Shown here: piece by piece, positions 35,415 through 43,985 of the stretch
Numbering within the stretch: position 1 is the stretch's first letter
Layout of the letters: each line of letters starts with the position of its first letter
Assembly (NCBI RefSeq): GCF_004684085.1
Contig: NZ_SRHZ01000046.1
Span: 62,001-126,000, forward strand
Reading direction: 5' to 3'
Source: Stenotrophomonas maltophilia
GTDB lineage: Bacteria > Pseudomonadota > Gammaproteobacteria > Xanthomonadales > Xanthomonadaceae
DNA length: 64,000 bases
Position numbers and translations under genes: made by a program
The notes under the pieces: model-generated
Database searches by the model: none
Told to the model about the DNA's origin: nothing
What the model saw: only the letters and a program-made list of their open reading frames with translations

Positions 35415-35437
35415 AACCGTGGCTCGGCTCTACGGTT
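35415..35437. repeat. SMAG-derived repeat half
   Basis: AACCGT-GGCTCGGCTCT-ACGGTT contains the SMAG core (GTAGAGCCGAGCC on the minus strand) inside a 6-bp inverted repeat. It lies in the gap between a minus-strand and a plus-strand gene, 108 bp before the transporter. Confidence 0.5.
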
Positions 35438-35544
35438 CCGGTGCAGTCCGCAGAGTATGATGCCGCCTTCCCTGCACTGGCCGTGATTGCAGCGGGCGCG
35501 TTGCTGTTGGTCACGCGCCGGCGCAGCTGAGACACCTCCACCGA

Positions 35545-36792
35545 ATGCTCGCTTCCTACTCCTCTTTCCTCATCTGGGGGGCCGTGGCCGTTGCCACCGT
35601 CGGCCTGCTGTTCCGCCCGTTCCGCATTCCAGAGTATGTGTGGGCGCTGGGGGCTGCCGCCCTGCTTCCGATGCTCGGGGCGGTGTCGTTCGGCATGAGC
35701 TGGCGCGCGGTGGTCGAGGGGCGCGATGTCTATCTGTTCCTGGTCGGGATGATGGTGCTGGCCGAGCTGGCCCGGCGCGAGGGTCTGTTCGACTGGCTGG
35801 CGCTGTACGCGGTCCGCCATGCGGGCGGATCGGGACGGCGTCTGTTCGACCTGGTATTCCTGGTTGGCACGCTGGTAACCGTATTCCTTTCCAACGACGC
35901 CACGGCGGTGGTGCTGACGCCGGCGGTCTACGCCGCCTGCAAGGCGGCACGCGCCAATCCCCTGCCCTATCTGTTCGTCTGTGCGTTCATCGCCAATGCG
36001 GCTAGCTTCGTGCTTCCTATTTCCAATCCGGCCAATCTGGTGGTGTACGGCCAGCACATGCCGCCGTTGATGCAGTGGCTGGCACAGTTCGCGCTGCCCT
36101 CGCTGGCCGCGATCGGTGCCACCTATCTGGTGCTGCGCTGGGTGCATCGGCGCGAGATCGCGCAGCCACTGGTGTCGGCGCTGGAGCATCGGCCGCTGAG
36201 CGAGGGCGGCCGGCTGAGTGCACTGGGCGTGCTGTTTACCGGCACTGTGCTGCTGGTGACGTCTGCCTTGAACGGCCCTCTGGGCCTGACCACGTTCTGC
36301 GCAGGCATCCTGAGCGTGGCGGCGGTGGCAATCCGCCAGCGGCGCAACCCGTTGCCGCTGCTGCGCCACGTTTCCTGGGGCGTCCTGCCGCTGGTGGCCG
36401 GGTTGTTCGTGCTGGTGGAGGCGGTGGCGCAGACCGGCGTGATCCAAAGCGCGGCCAGCGCGCTGCAGGCCGTGGCGCAGGCGTCGCCACACCAGGCCAG
36501 CTGGCTGGGCGGTGCCGCGGCGGCGTTGCTGAGCAACGTGGCAAACAATCTGCCGGTTGGCCTGGCGGCAGGCTCGCTGGGTCAGATGGCTGAGCTGCCA
36601 GCACAGACCCGTGCTGCATTGCTGATCGGCGTGGACCTGGGGCCCAACCTGTCGGTGACCGGGTCATTGGCCACGATGCTGTGGCTGGTGGCACTGCGCC
36701 GCGAGGGCGAGCATGTCAGCGCGCTCGATTTCCTGCGTGTCGGCATACTGGTGATGCCGCCGGCGCTGATTGGAGCGTTGTTGCTGCTGTAG
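35545..36792 (+). CDS. ArsB/NhaD-superfamily ion transporter
   Basis: A 415-residue inner-membrane protein with about 11-12 helices. Two inverted halves are visible, each with a re-entrant-type motif: TVFLSNDATAVVLTPAVYA (about residues 112-130) and ALLSNVANNLPVGLAAGSL (about 330-348). ISNPANLVVYG follows the first. These are hallmarks of the ArsB/SLC13/NhaD superfamily. The substrate could be arsenite or another anion; no ars genes are near, so the ion is uncertain. Single gene. Confidence 0.8.
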   Translation: MLASYSSFLIWGAVAVATVGLLFRPFRIPEYVWALGAAALLPMLGAVSFGMSWRAVVEGRDVYLFLVGMMVLAELARREGLFDWLALYAVRHAGGSGRRLFDLVFLVGTLVTVFLSNDATAVVLTPAVYAACKAARANPLPYLFVCAFIANAASFVLPISNPANLVVYGQHMPPLMQWLAQFALPSLAAIGATYLVLRWVHRREIAQPLVSALEHRPLSEGGRLSALGVLFTGTVLLVTSALNGPLGLTTFCAGILSVAAVAIRQRRNPLPLLRHVSWGVLPLVAGLFVLVEAVAQTGVIQSAASALQAVAQASPHQASWLGGAAAALLSNVANNLPVGLAAGSLGQMAELPAQTRAALLIGVDLGPNLSVTGSLATMLWLVALRREGEHVSALDFLRVGILVMPPALIGALLLL

Positions 36793-36804
36793 CCCTGCGC
36801 TGCC

Positions 36805-37983
36805 TTACCCTGCCCGGGGCTGCGTCGCCTCGCGCGCAGCGATTTTTCCGACCAGGGTATCGATCGCCGCTTCCATGGCACGCGCGGTCTGGTCGCCACT
36901 CTGGTTGGTGATCACGAAGATGCCCAGATCGTGTTCCGGCATGATGTAGACGTAGCACTGCGAGCGCGGCACGCCACCGTGGTGGGAATAGTAGACACCC
37001 TTCTGGCGATTGCCGGCGACGATGTTCCAGAAATAGCCGATGCTGAACTCATCGTCGAATCTGGCCAGAGTGCGATGCGACTCCCTCACCACCGGGCCAT
37101 TGGCCAGCTGGAACTGGAGGTATTTCACCATGTCGGGCATCGTTGCCTTGACGTTGCCGGAAGCGCCCCACGGCAACGGTGGCATCGGCGTGGTCGGCAC
37201 CGGATTGTCGCTGTGGTAGCCGATGGCAAGACGGCCTTTTTCGGCGTCTTCCAGCCTGATGCTGATGCTGGTCATTGCAGCGGAGTCGCTGAAGAAGCCG
37301 CGCAGCAATGACGCGTAGTCGGTCTTGTAGACCCCTTCCAGAATGTGCGCCGTCAGCTCCGTCCCAGCACTGGAGTAGCCGTACTCTTTCCCCGGCATCC
37401 GCTGGATCTGCACGGCGTGCAGATCCCGCAGGAAATCCGGCTTGCCGTAGTGCGCATAGAGGGCATTGAGTTCACTGGGCACGCGGTGATCGGTGAAGTC
37501 CTCCAACACCGTGTTCGCCCGCTCCGGCAACATGTTCGGCAGGCCACTGGTGTGCGACAGCAGGTGACGGACCCGTATGGGTTGGCCCTGGTACTGCAGG
37601 TTCGGATAGTCACCCTGCAGGAACGTGCGAACGTCATCCTCCAGGCCCACCCTCCCCTCAAGCACCGCACGGGCCATCAGCGTACCCGCCAGAGTCTTGC
37701 TCAGCGAACCGATCTCATACAGCGTTGTGTCGTTCGGCACGCCGGGCTTGCCGGCCACCATCTCGCCGCGATGACGGATGAAGGTCTTGCCACGGTACAC
37801 CACGCCGATGGAGGCCGAGTGAAGCAAAGGCTGTTCGATCAGTGCCTGGGCCACTTCATCGATGTCTGCCCCGAGATCCGCCGACGGCCTCCCGCCGCCA
37901 CAGCCTGCGACCAGGAGTGCACTGGACACCAGGACGGCGCGGAGCCAGTGCCTGTTTCGAGCCGTTATCGAAGGGACGTCCAT
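36805..37983 (-). CDS. Beta-lactamase-fold serine hydrolase lipoprotein
   Basis: A 392-residue class-C beta-lactamase-like protein with a lipoprotein signal (SSALLVAGC, Cys28), the active-site Ser93-x-x-Lys96 (GSLSKT), the Tyr203-Ser-Ser motif (normally YxN) and a late SHHGGV box. The changed YSS suggests an esterase, peptidase or D-amino peptidase rather than a true beta-lactamase. The ATG at 37983 is chosen because the signal starts 10 residues later; the frame continues to 38310 without support. Periplasmic, membrane-tethered. Convergent with the ion transporter gene. Confidence 0.8.
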   Translation of the reverse strand: MDVPSITARNRHWLRAVLVSSALLVAGCGGGRPSADLGADIDEVAQALIEQPLLHSASIGVVYRGKTFIRHRGEMVAGKPGVPNDTTLYEIGSLSKTLAGTLMARAVLEGRVGLEDDVRTFLQGDYPNLQYQGQPIRVRHLLSHTSGLPNMLPERANTVLEDFTDHRVPSELNALYAHYGKPDFLRDLHAVQIQRMPGKEYGYSSAGTELTAHILEGVYKTDYASLLRGFFSDSAAMTSISIRLEDAEKGRLAIGYHSDNPVPTTPMPPLPWGASGNVKATMPDMVKYLQFQLANGPVVRESHRTLARFDDEFSIGYFWNIVAGNRQKGVYYSHHGGVPRSQCYVYIMPEHDLGIFVITNQSGDQTARAMEAAIDTLVGKIAAREATQPRAG

Positions 37984-38164
37984 GCGCTGGCGCTTCACGG
38001 GTACGGAAAGGACGCCCAACATAGCTGATTGGCGAGCAGGCATGCGCCGCGCGGATGCTCGCCCCGGCTTTGGCCGGATTGGCGAATCACCTGGCGGATC
38101 TATCGAATGACGCCGTTCCACCTGCGGAATACGCTTGCGATCCTCAACCAGAGAGGATTCCAGT

Positions 38165-38287
38165 ATGAGTGACACCGCATCGGCTGCCGGCCCAGCACGC
38201 AGTGAATCCCCCATCATCCACGTCCTGATGGGCTTCATCTGTGTCTGGCACAAGCGCGAACCGGGGCAGGCACGTGACGAGGCCTGA
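38165..38287 (+). CDS. Tentative 40-aa peptide
   Basis: A 40-residue frame (MSDTASAAGPARSESPIIHV and a short amphipathic region GFICVWHKREPG) with AGAGGA 7 bases before the ATG. It precedes the AraC gene by 45 bp. It could be a small regulatory peptide or chance. Confidence 0.3.
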   Translation: MSDTASAAGPARSESPIIHVLMGFICVWHKREPGQARDEA

Positions 38288-38332
38288 AAGGCACTGCAGT
38301 GTCTGCCCAAGGGTTACCCCACGGGCAATACA

Positions 38333-39175
38333 GTGACGATTTCCGCTGCAGGGCAGAGCCAAGCCGGGCCCGACTTTCCCGACCGGCTCGACCAGCCGGT
38401 GATGGTGCTGGGGCTGGATCCCATTGCCGATGCCTGGGAAATGCCTTTCCATGAACACCAGAAGGCTCAGGTGCTGGTTGCCACGCGCGGCCTGATCACA
38501 CTGGAAACCACTGCCGGGCTATGGGTGGTTCCACCGCAAGGGGCAGTCTGGATTCCCGGCGGACTGTCCCACCGGGCCAGCAGCAGCGGGAAGCCGCATG
38601 GGTTCGTCGTGTTCGTTGCGCCGGACGCGACTGCGGGCTTGCCGGCGCAGTGCTGCACGATGGCGATTACCCCGTTCATGCACGCCCTGCTGCAGCGCCT
38701 GGCAGATCTTCCCGCGCAGTACGAGCGCGGCAGCGCCCAGGCGCGGCTGATGGCCGTGCTTCTGGACGAGCTCATTGCCGCTCCGCCGGAATGGATCCAC
38801 TTGCCCATGCCGTCCGAGCCGAGGCTGCGCAGGCTGGCTAGTGCGATGCTGGCCGAGCCCGCCGAGCGGGCCACGCTTGAAGTCTGGGCAGACCGGATCG
38901 GTATGAGCGAGCGCAACATGTCCCGGCTGTTCTCCGGTGAAACCGGCCTGAGCGTAAGGCGCTGGCGCAGGCAGATGCATGTGGTGGTTGCGCTGCCGAT
39001 GTTGGCCACCGGCCGGACGGTCCAGGCCATCGCCGATGAACTGGGATACGACAGCGCAGGCGCGTTCGTGACCATGTTCCGCAAGACGGTAGGTGCCCCG
39101 CCCAAGCGCTTCCTGGCGGAACGGAGCACCCGGCCGCGCGGGCCCGGCACAGAAGATCAGGCTCAGCGCTGGTAA
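38333..39175 (+). CDS. AraC-family regulator with cupin sensor
   Basis: A 280-residue regulator from a GTG start. Residues about 20-105 form a cupin arm (EMPFHEHQKAQVLVATRGLI, GAVWIPGGLSHRASSSG) and about 165-265 the two helix-turn-helix motifs (EVWADRIGMSERNMSRLFSG and QAIADELGYDSAGAFVTMFR, then TVGAPPKRFL). This layout is that of small-molecule-sensing AraC activators. The convergent esterase gene overlaps its end by 13 bp. Target not evident; a nearby secreted enzyme or transporter is possible. Confidence 0.85.
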   Translation: MTISAAGQSQAGPDFPDRLDQPVMVLGLDPIADAWEMPFHEHQKAQVLVATRGLITLETTAGLWVVPPQGAVWIPGGLSHRASSSGKPHGFVVFVAPDATAGLPAQCCTMAITPFMHALLQRLADLPAQYERGSAQARLMAVLLDELIAAPPEWIHLPMPSEPRLRRLASAMLAEPAERATLEVWADRIGMSERNMSRLFSGETGLSVRRWRRQMHVVVALPMLATGRTVQAIADELGYDSAGAFVTMFRKTVGAPPKRFLAERSTRPRGPGTEDQAQRW

Positions 39176-40167
39176 TCCTTCAGGAACAGCCAGGTGATCA
39201 GCGTGGCATCCGGCCCCTTCGGGTCGGTGAACGGGAGGCCGGACTGGCTGCCGCTCCACGCATGTCCCATGCCCTGCACCACATAGTGCTGGACCAACGT
39301 CCTGCCGCCGTAGGCGTAGGTGTCGACGGTATACGCGCGGCCTCCCGGCACCTGACCGTGATAGGTGCTGGTCGGCACGTACTTCACCGAATCGTTGTCC
39401 AGACCGTCATCGGCAAGATCGTTGGTCTGCAGGAACTGGCGCACGGCCTGCTGACCATTCACCGGATTGACGGTGAGATCGGCGCTGCCATGGAACACCA
39501 GCACCGGCAGCGGACGCGGTGACGGCGAGCCCGAGCACTGCCATGCCAGACGACCGTTGCTGTCCGGCGAATAGATGCTACCGGCCAGCAGCGCATAAGC
39601 GCTGCCCGAGATGGTGGTCGCGCCCTTGAACATGCCACCGGAATGAATGGCACCGGCGGCGAACACGTCCGAGTAGCAGGCCAGCATGATCGAGGTCATC
39701 GCCCCGCCCGCCGAAATGCCGGTGACGTACACGCGATGCGGATCAACGCTGTAACTTGCCTTCACTTTGTCCACGATGCCGGCCAGGAGCGAGGGCTCGC
39801 CACTGTCGCGCGCCTGGTTGATCGGCAGCTGCCAGTTCCAGCAGCGGGCCGGATTGGAGGTGACGTTCTGGCGCGGATACACCACGATGAAGCCCTCGGT
39901 ATCGGCCACATCGTTGAAGCCCGAGGCCTCGCCCATCAGGTTCGGTCCGGTCACGCAGCCGTGCAGCACCAGCAGCAAAGGCAGGGGTTGTGTGTCGTCG
40001 TAGCCGGCCGGCACCCACACCTGGTATTCGCGGGCGCCGAACAGATTGCCGTAGAGGCCGATATCCCAATGCCCGGCTGGGCCTGCGGCAAGGGCGCTGC
40101 CCGCCATCGCCAGCCAACCGCACAGCGCCAGCAGTACAACCTTGATCGAATCGATTCCGGAGTTCAT
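39163..40167 (-). CDS. PHB-depolymerase-family secreted esterase
   Basis: A 334-residue extracellular esterase with a signal peptide (about 1-28) and the PHB-depolymerase/feruloyl-esterase pattern: LLVLHGCVTGPNLMGEASGF (oxyanion), VYVTGISAGGAMTSIMLACY (nucleophile Ser), VFHGSADLTVNP (Asp) and GMGHAWSG (His). Typical substrates are short-chain polyesters or phenolic esters of plant walls. It lies back to back with the TonB receptor gene at 40367, with about 200 bp between, so the two may share control and substrate. Confidence 0.85.
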   Translation of the reverse strand: MNSGIDSIKVVLLALCGWLAMAGSALAAGPAGHWDIGLYGNLFGAREYQVWVPAGYDDTQPLPLLLVLHGCVTGPNLMGEASGFNDVADTEGFIVVYPRQNVTSNPARCWNWQLPINQARDSGEPSLLAGIVDKVKASYSVDPHRVYVTGISAGGAMTSIMLACYSDVFAAGAIHSGGMFKGATTISGSAYALLAGSIYSPDSNGRLAWQCSGSPSPRPLPVLVFHGSADLTVNPVNGQQAVRQFLQTNDLADDGLDNDSVKYVPTSTYHGQVPGGRAYTVDTYAYGGRTLVQHYVVQGMGHAWSGSQSGLPFTDPKGPDATLITWLFLKDYQR

Positions 40168-40366
40168 GGCCAGATCCTCATGCGTGAGTCGTGGATGAAG
40201 GGGTACCGGGGAGCGTTTCCGGCTGGGGGCGCGCCCAGTATCCGCATCCGGTGGCCGCTGCCGACTGGACCTAGGTCCACTCGCCGCCGCCTGATGACAC
40301 CGCTAGCCTTGGCTGCAGGGGTGGCAGAGGGCCATCCGCAATGGACATGCCTTGGGGGAGGAACGG

Positions 40367-42565
40367 ATGAATCGGAATTGTTTGAGTCTGATGATCGGTG
40401 CGCTGCTGGCCACCGGACCGGTACTGGCACAGGAGTCGCCACAGGCTGCGCCAACGACAGGCAGGGCCGCTTCACCCACCAATCTGGACAGCATCAAGGT
40501 CACCGCACGCAAGCGCGAGGAAACCCTGCAGGAAGTGCCGGTGGCAGTCACTGCCTTCACTTCGGAGGCGCTGGACAGGATGAATGTCCAGGACATCAGC
40601 GACCTGGATGCGCAGGTGCCCAACCTGACCATCTACGCCGCACGCGGTGCCAGCAGCACGGTCACCGCCTACATCCGCGGCGTCGGCCAGTCCGATCCCA
40701 CCTGGGGCGCAGACCCGGGCGTGGGCATCTATCTGGACGATGTGTATATCGCCCGTCCGCAGGGGGCGCTGCTGGACGTGTTCGACGTCTCGCGCATCGA
40801 GGTGCTGCGCGGCCCACAGGGCACGCTGTATGGCAAGAACACCATTGGCGGTGCGATCAAGTACATCTCGCGCGGCCTGCCCACCCAGACCGAGGGCTTT
40901 GCCCAGATCACCGTGGGCAACTACAGCCAGCTGGATGCCAAAGCGGCCATCGGCGGCCCGATTGGCGGTGCCGACAGTGGCCTGCGCGCCCGCGTGGCCG
41001 TGGCCAGCATGAACCACGACGGGTTTGGCGAAAACACCTTCAATGGCCAACCGGTCAGCGACAAGCAGGTCAACGCGGCGCGATTGAACCTGGGCGCCTA
41101 TGCCGGCGACGACTTCGATGTGCAGTTCGCGCTGGACTGGATCGATGACCAGTCCGGCATGCGCGGCTCGAAGATGCTGGCCCCCAACCCGTTCCTGCGT
41201 GCTTACCCGCCGATGGACAGCCGTTACGACATCCGCTCGGGCATGCGCAACCTCAACAACGTGGAAACCAAGGGCGCCTCGGCCACGGTGAATTGGCGGC
41301 CGAACGAAGATATTGCAGTGAAGTACGTGGTGGCCAAGCGCGAATCGGACAGCGAAGCCAACATCGACTTCGACACCACACCGGTCAAGCTCGCCGACGT
41401 GGGCGGCACCTATCACGACGACCAGATCAGCAACGAAGTGCAGTTGAACTACGATGCCGGCGGCCGGGTGCGCGGCGTGGTTGGCCTGTACCAGTTCAGT
41501 GGCGAGGCCGGCGGGCAGATCCAGAACAACTACTTCAGTGCGCAGTTCGCCGACAATCAGGGCAAGGTGCTGACCGACAGCATCGCGCTGTATGCGGACT
41601 GGACCTTCGACCTGACCAGCAAGCTGAAGCTCGACGTCGGTGCCCGCTACACGGACGAGGACAAGCGCGCGATCGTGCTGAACCGTCTCTACGCCGACCC
41701 GGGCTTCAGCCGGCCGGTGGCGGTAACCGCCGATTTCGACAAGAAGACCAACTTCAAGAACGTCTCACCCAAGGTGTCGCTGGACTACCAGATCACCCCG
41801 GACATCATGGTCTATGGCCTGGCGACGCGTGGTTTCAAATCCGGTGGCTACAACATCCGCGCCAACGCCGTGGCAGTGCCGCGCTCGGCGGAGCCGTTCG
41901 ATGACGAGACCGTGGACAGCTACGAAGTCGGCAGCAAGATGGCCTTCCTCGACCAGCGCCTGTTCCTGAACCTGTCGGCGTTCTACAACAAGTACAAGGA
42001 CATCCAGCTGTCGGTGTTCACCGGCCTGGATACCAATGGCGATGGCATCGATGATTCCTTCTTCGGTGATTTCACCAATGCCGGCGCGGGTACCGTCAAG
42101 GGCCTGGAGGTGGAGTACCAGTACCTGCCCAGCCAGCACTGGCTGATTACCGGCAACCTGGCCTGGCTGGATACCAAGTACGACGAGTACATGGACCGCG
42201 GCATCAACGTGGCCAATCAGATGAAGTTCACCAATGCGCCGGAATTCTCGGGTGCGTTCAACGTGGAGTACCGCACCGACCTGGCCAACGGCAGCAACCT
42301 GTCAGCCCGGGTGGGCTATAGCTATCAGAGCGAGGTCTGGCCGACCACTGACCTGAGCCCCGTGATCCGTCAGCAGGGCTATGGGCTGGTCAATGCCGGC
42401 GTGATCTGGCGGCTGGATGATGCGTGGACCTTCTCGCTGCAGGGCACCAACCTGGCCGACAAGGAGTACCGCACCACCGGCTACAACATTCCGGCCGTTG
42501 GCACGCTGATTGGTTTCTATGGCCCGCCGCGCCAATATAGCCTCAGCGTCCGTTACGATTTCTAG
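40367..42565 (+). CDS. TonB-dependent outer-membrane receptor (first)
   Basis: A 732-residue receptor with a signal peptide (about 1-21, GPVLAQ), a TonB box region (LDSIKVTARKREETLQEVPV), a plug domain (about 45-160, with RIEVLRGPQGTLYGKN) and a C-terminal beta barrel ending in SVRYDF. It takes up a substrate too large for porins. GGGGGAGGAACGG gives a strong ribosome site for ATG 40367; 40352 lacks one. It is followed within 32 bp by a hydrolase and a MaoC hydratase gene, suggesting that it imports an ester or acyl compound. Confidence 0.9.
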   Translation: MNRNCLSLMIGALLATGPVLAQESPQAAPTTGRAASPTNLDSIKVTARKREETLQEVPVAVTAFTSEALDRMNVQDISDLDAQVPNLTIYAARGASSTVTAYIRGVGQSDPTWGADPGVGIYLDDVYIARPQGALLDVFDVSRIEVLRGPQGTLYGKNTIGGAIKYISRGLPTQTEGFAQITVGNYSQLDAKAAIGGPIGGADSGLRARVAVASMNHDGFGENTFNGQPVSDKQVNAARLNLGAYAGDDFDVQFALDWIDDQSGMRGSKMLAPNPFLRAYPPMDSRYDIRSGMRNLNNVETKGASATVNWRPNEDIAVKYVVAKRESDSEANIDFDTTPVKLADVGGTYHDDQISNEVQLNYDAGGRVRGVVGLYQFSGEAGGQIQNNYFSAQFADNQGKVLTDSIALYADWTFDLTSKLKLDVGARYTDEDKRAIVLNRLYADPGFSRPVAVTADFDKKTNFKNVSPKVSLDYQITPDIMVYGLATRGFKSGGYNIRANAVAVPRSAEPFDDETVDSYEVGSKMAFLDQRLFLNLSAFYNKYKDIQLSVFTGLDTNGDGIDDSFFGDFTNAGAGTVKGLEVEYQYLPSQHWLITGNLAWLDTKYDEYMDRGINVANQMKFTNAPEFSGAFNVEYRTDLANGSNLSARVGYSYQSEVWPTTDLSPVIRQQGYGLVNAGVIWRLDDAWTFSLQGTNLADKEYRTTGYNIPAVGTLIGFYGPPRQYSLSVRYDF

Positions 42566-42597
42566 CGCATCCGTTACGATTTCCAGGAAGCCCCTGA

Positions 42598-43476
42598 ATG
42601 ATGCAGTCTTACGACGACCTGTACTGGAACAGCGACGATGGCCTGCGCCTGCACGCGCGCGACCATGCACCGGGTGCAGGGCAGACGGCCCGCGGCACGG
42701 TGGTCTGCATTCCCGGCCTGACCCGCAATGGTGCCGATTTCGATGCGCTTGCCGACGCGCTCACCGCCGAGGGCTGGCGTGTTATTGCGGTCGACCTGCG
42801 TGGCCGCGCCGGTTCAGAACGTGCACATGATCCGTCCAGCTACAACCCGCGCACCTATGCGGATGACATGGTCGCGCTGCTGCGCGCGCAGAACATCGAC
42901 AAGGCAGTGTTCGTCGGCACCTCGCTGGGGGTGCTGGTGACCATTACCCTCGCCTCCCGTGCACCTGAGCGGATTGCTGGGGCAGTGCTCAACGATGCCG
43001 GCCCCAAGATGCCACGCGAGGCGCTGGCACGGATCGGCAAGTACGCGGGCAAGCCGGTGCCGCCGATGGATCTGGAACAGGCCACGGCCTATGTAGCGTC
43101 GATCGGCAAGGCCGCGTTCCCGCGTTTCAGCACCGATGACTGGCGGCAGATGGCGGTGCGCACCTTCCGCCCGCGCAGCGATGGTTTGCTGGAACTGGAC
43201 TACGACCCGGCGGTGATCCGTACCACCCGGCCATGGCTGCTGTGGCTGTTGCGTCCGGTGCTGTGGCGTGCGGTTCGCGGGTTGACCGCACGGGTGCCGG
43301 TGCTGGTGGTACGCGGTGCGCTGTCCGACATCCTGCCGGCCGATGTCGCCCGCCAGATGGCGGCCACCTCGGAGAGCGCCCGCCTGGTGGAAGTGCCCGA
43401 TGTGGGGCACGCACCGATGCTGTCCGAGCCTGAGGCGCGAGACGCGATCCTGGCCTTGCTGGAGCGGGTGGCGTGA
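42598..43476 (+). CDS. Alpha/beta hydrolase
   Basis: A 292-residue cytosolic alpha/beta hydrolase: VVCIPGLTRNGADFDALADA (oxyanion), VFVGTSLGVLVTITLA (nucleophile Ser), VLVVRGALSDIL (Asp) and VPDVGHAPMLSEPEA (His). No signal peptide. It lies between the TonB receptor and the MaoC gene; its stop overlaps the MaoC GTG by 4 bp. It probably hydrolyses the imported ester or lactone. Confidence 0.85.
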   Translation: MMQSYDDLYWNSDDGLRLHARDHAPGAGQTARGTVVCIPGLTRNGADFDALADALTAEGWRVIAVDLRGRAGSERAHDPSSYNPRTYADDMVALLRAQNIDKAVFVGTSLGVLVTITLASRAPERIAGAVLNDAGPKMPREALARIGKYAGKPVPPMDLEQATAYVASIGKAAFPRFSTDDWRQMAVRTFRPRSDGLLELDYDPAVIRTTRPWLLWLLRPVLWRAVRGLTARVPVLVVRGALSDILPADVARQMAATSESARLVEVPDVGHAPMLSEPEARDAILALLERVA

Positions 43477-43949
43477 GTACGGACAGCGGGCTGCCTCCCG
43501 CCCTGCAGGCGTTGCAGCAGTGGGCGGCCAGTGAACGGCTGAGTGGCGTGACCCGCGTGGACCAGTCACGCATCGATGCCTTTGCCGACGCCACCGGCGA
43601 CCACAACTGGATCCATGTCGATCCGGCGCGGGCGCAAGCACAGATGCCGGGGGGGCATACCATCGCACACGGCTTCCTGTTGCTCTCGCTGACGGTGGAG
43701 GACGATGTGGCCGCCCTTGCCGGCTTCCCCGGCATCGCACACGTGCTCAACTACGGCTTGAACAAGGTCCGCTTCCTGGCGCCGGTGCCGAGCGGGTCCG
43801 AGGTGCGGGTACGCTCGCAGCTGGTGTCGCTGGATGCGCGCCAGCCCGGCCAGTGGCTGCTGACCCAGCGCAAGGCCGTCGAGCGGGTTGCCGATGGCGA
43901 GCTGGCACTGGTCGCTGAGCAGCTGTCACTGATCGTGAGCGCCTCCTAG
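43473..43949 (+). CDS. MaoC-like hydratase
   Basis: A 158-residue hot-dog-fold protein with the hydratase motif DATGDHNWIHVD (Asp/His pair), then GGHTIAHGFLLLSLT, as in MaoC/(R)-specific enoyl-CoA hydratases. It hydrates 2-enoyl-CoA in acyl breakdown. The GTG start overlaps the hydrolase stop (GTGA). The operon suggests a route from an imported ester via acyl-CoA. Confidence 0.85.
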   Translation: MSTDSGLPPALQALQQWAASERLSGVTRVDQSRIDAFADATGDHNWIHVDPARAQAQMPGGHTIAHGFLLLSLTVEDDVAALAGFPGIAHVLNYGLNKVRFLAPVPSGSEVRVRSQLVSLDARQPGQWLLTQRKAVERVADGELALVAEQLSLIVSAS

Positions 43950-43985
43950 CACCACCCTGCCCGGTTCTCTCCCTACACTGGAGCG

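Noticed and set aside
36805..38310. 501-codon form of the beta-lactamase-fold protein
   Set aside because: The first 109 codons lack coding character, and the lipoprotein signal fits a start at 37983.
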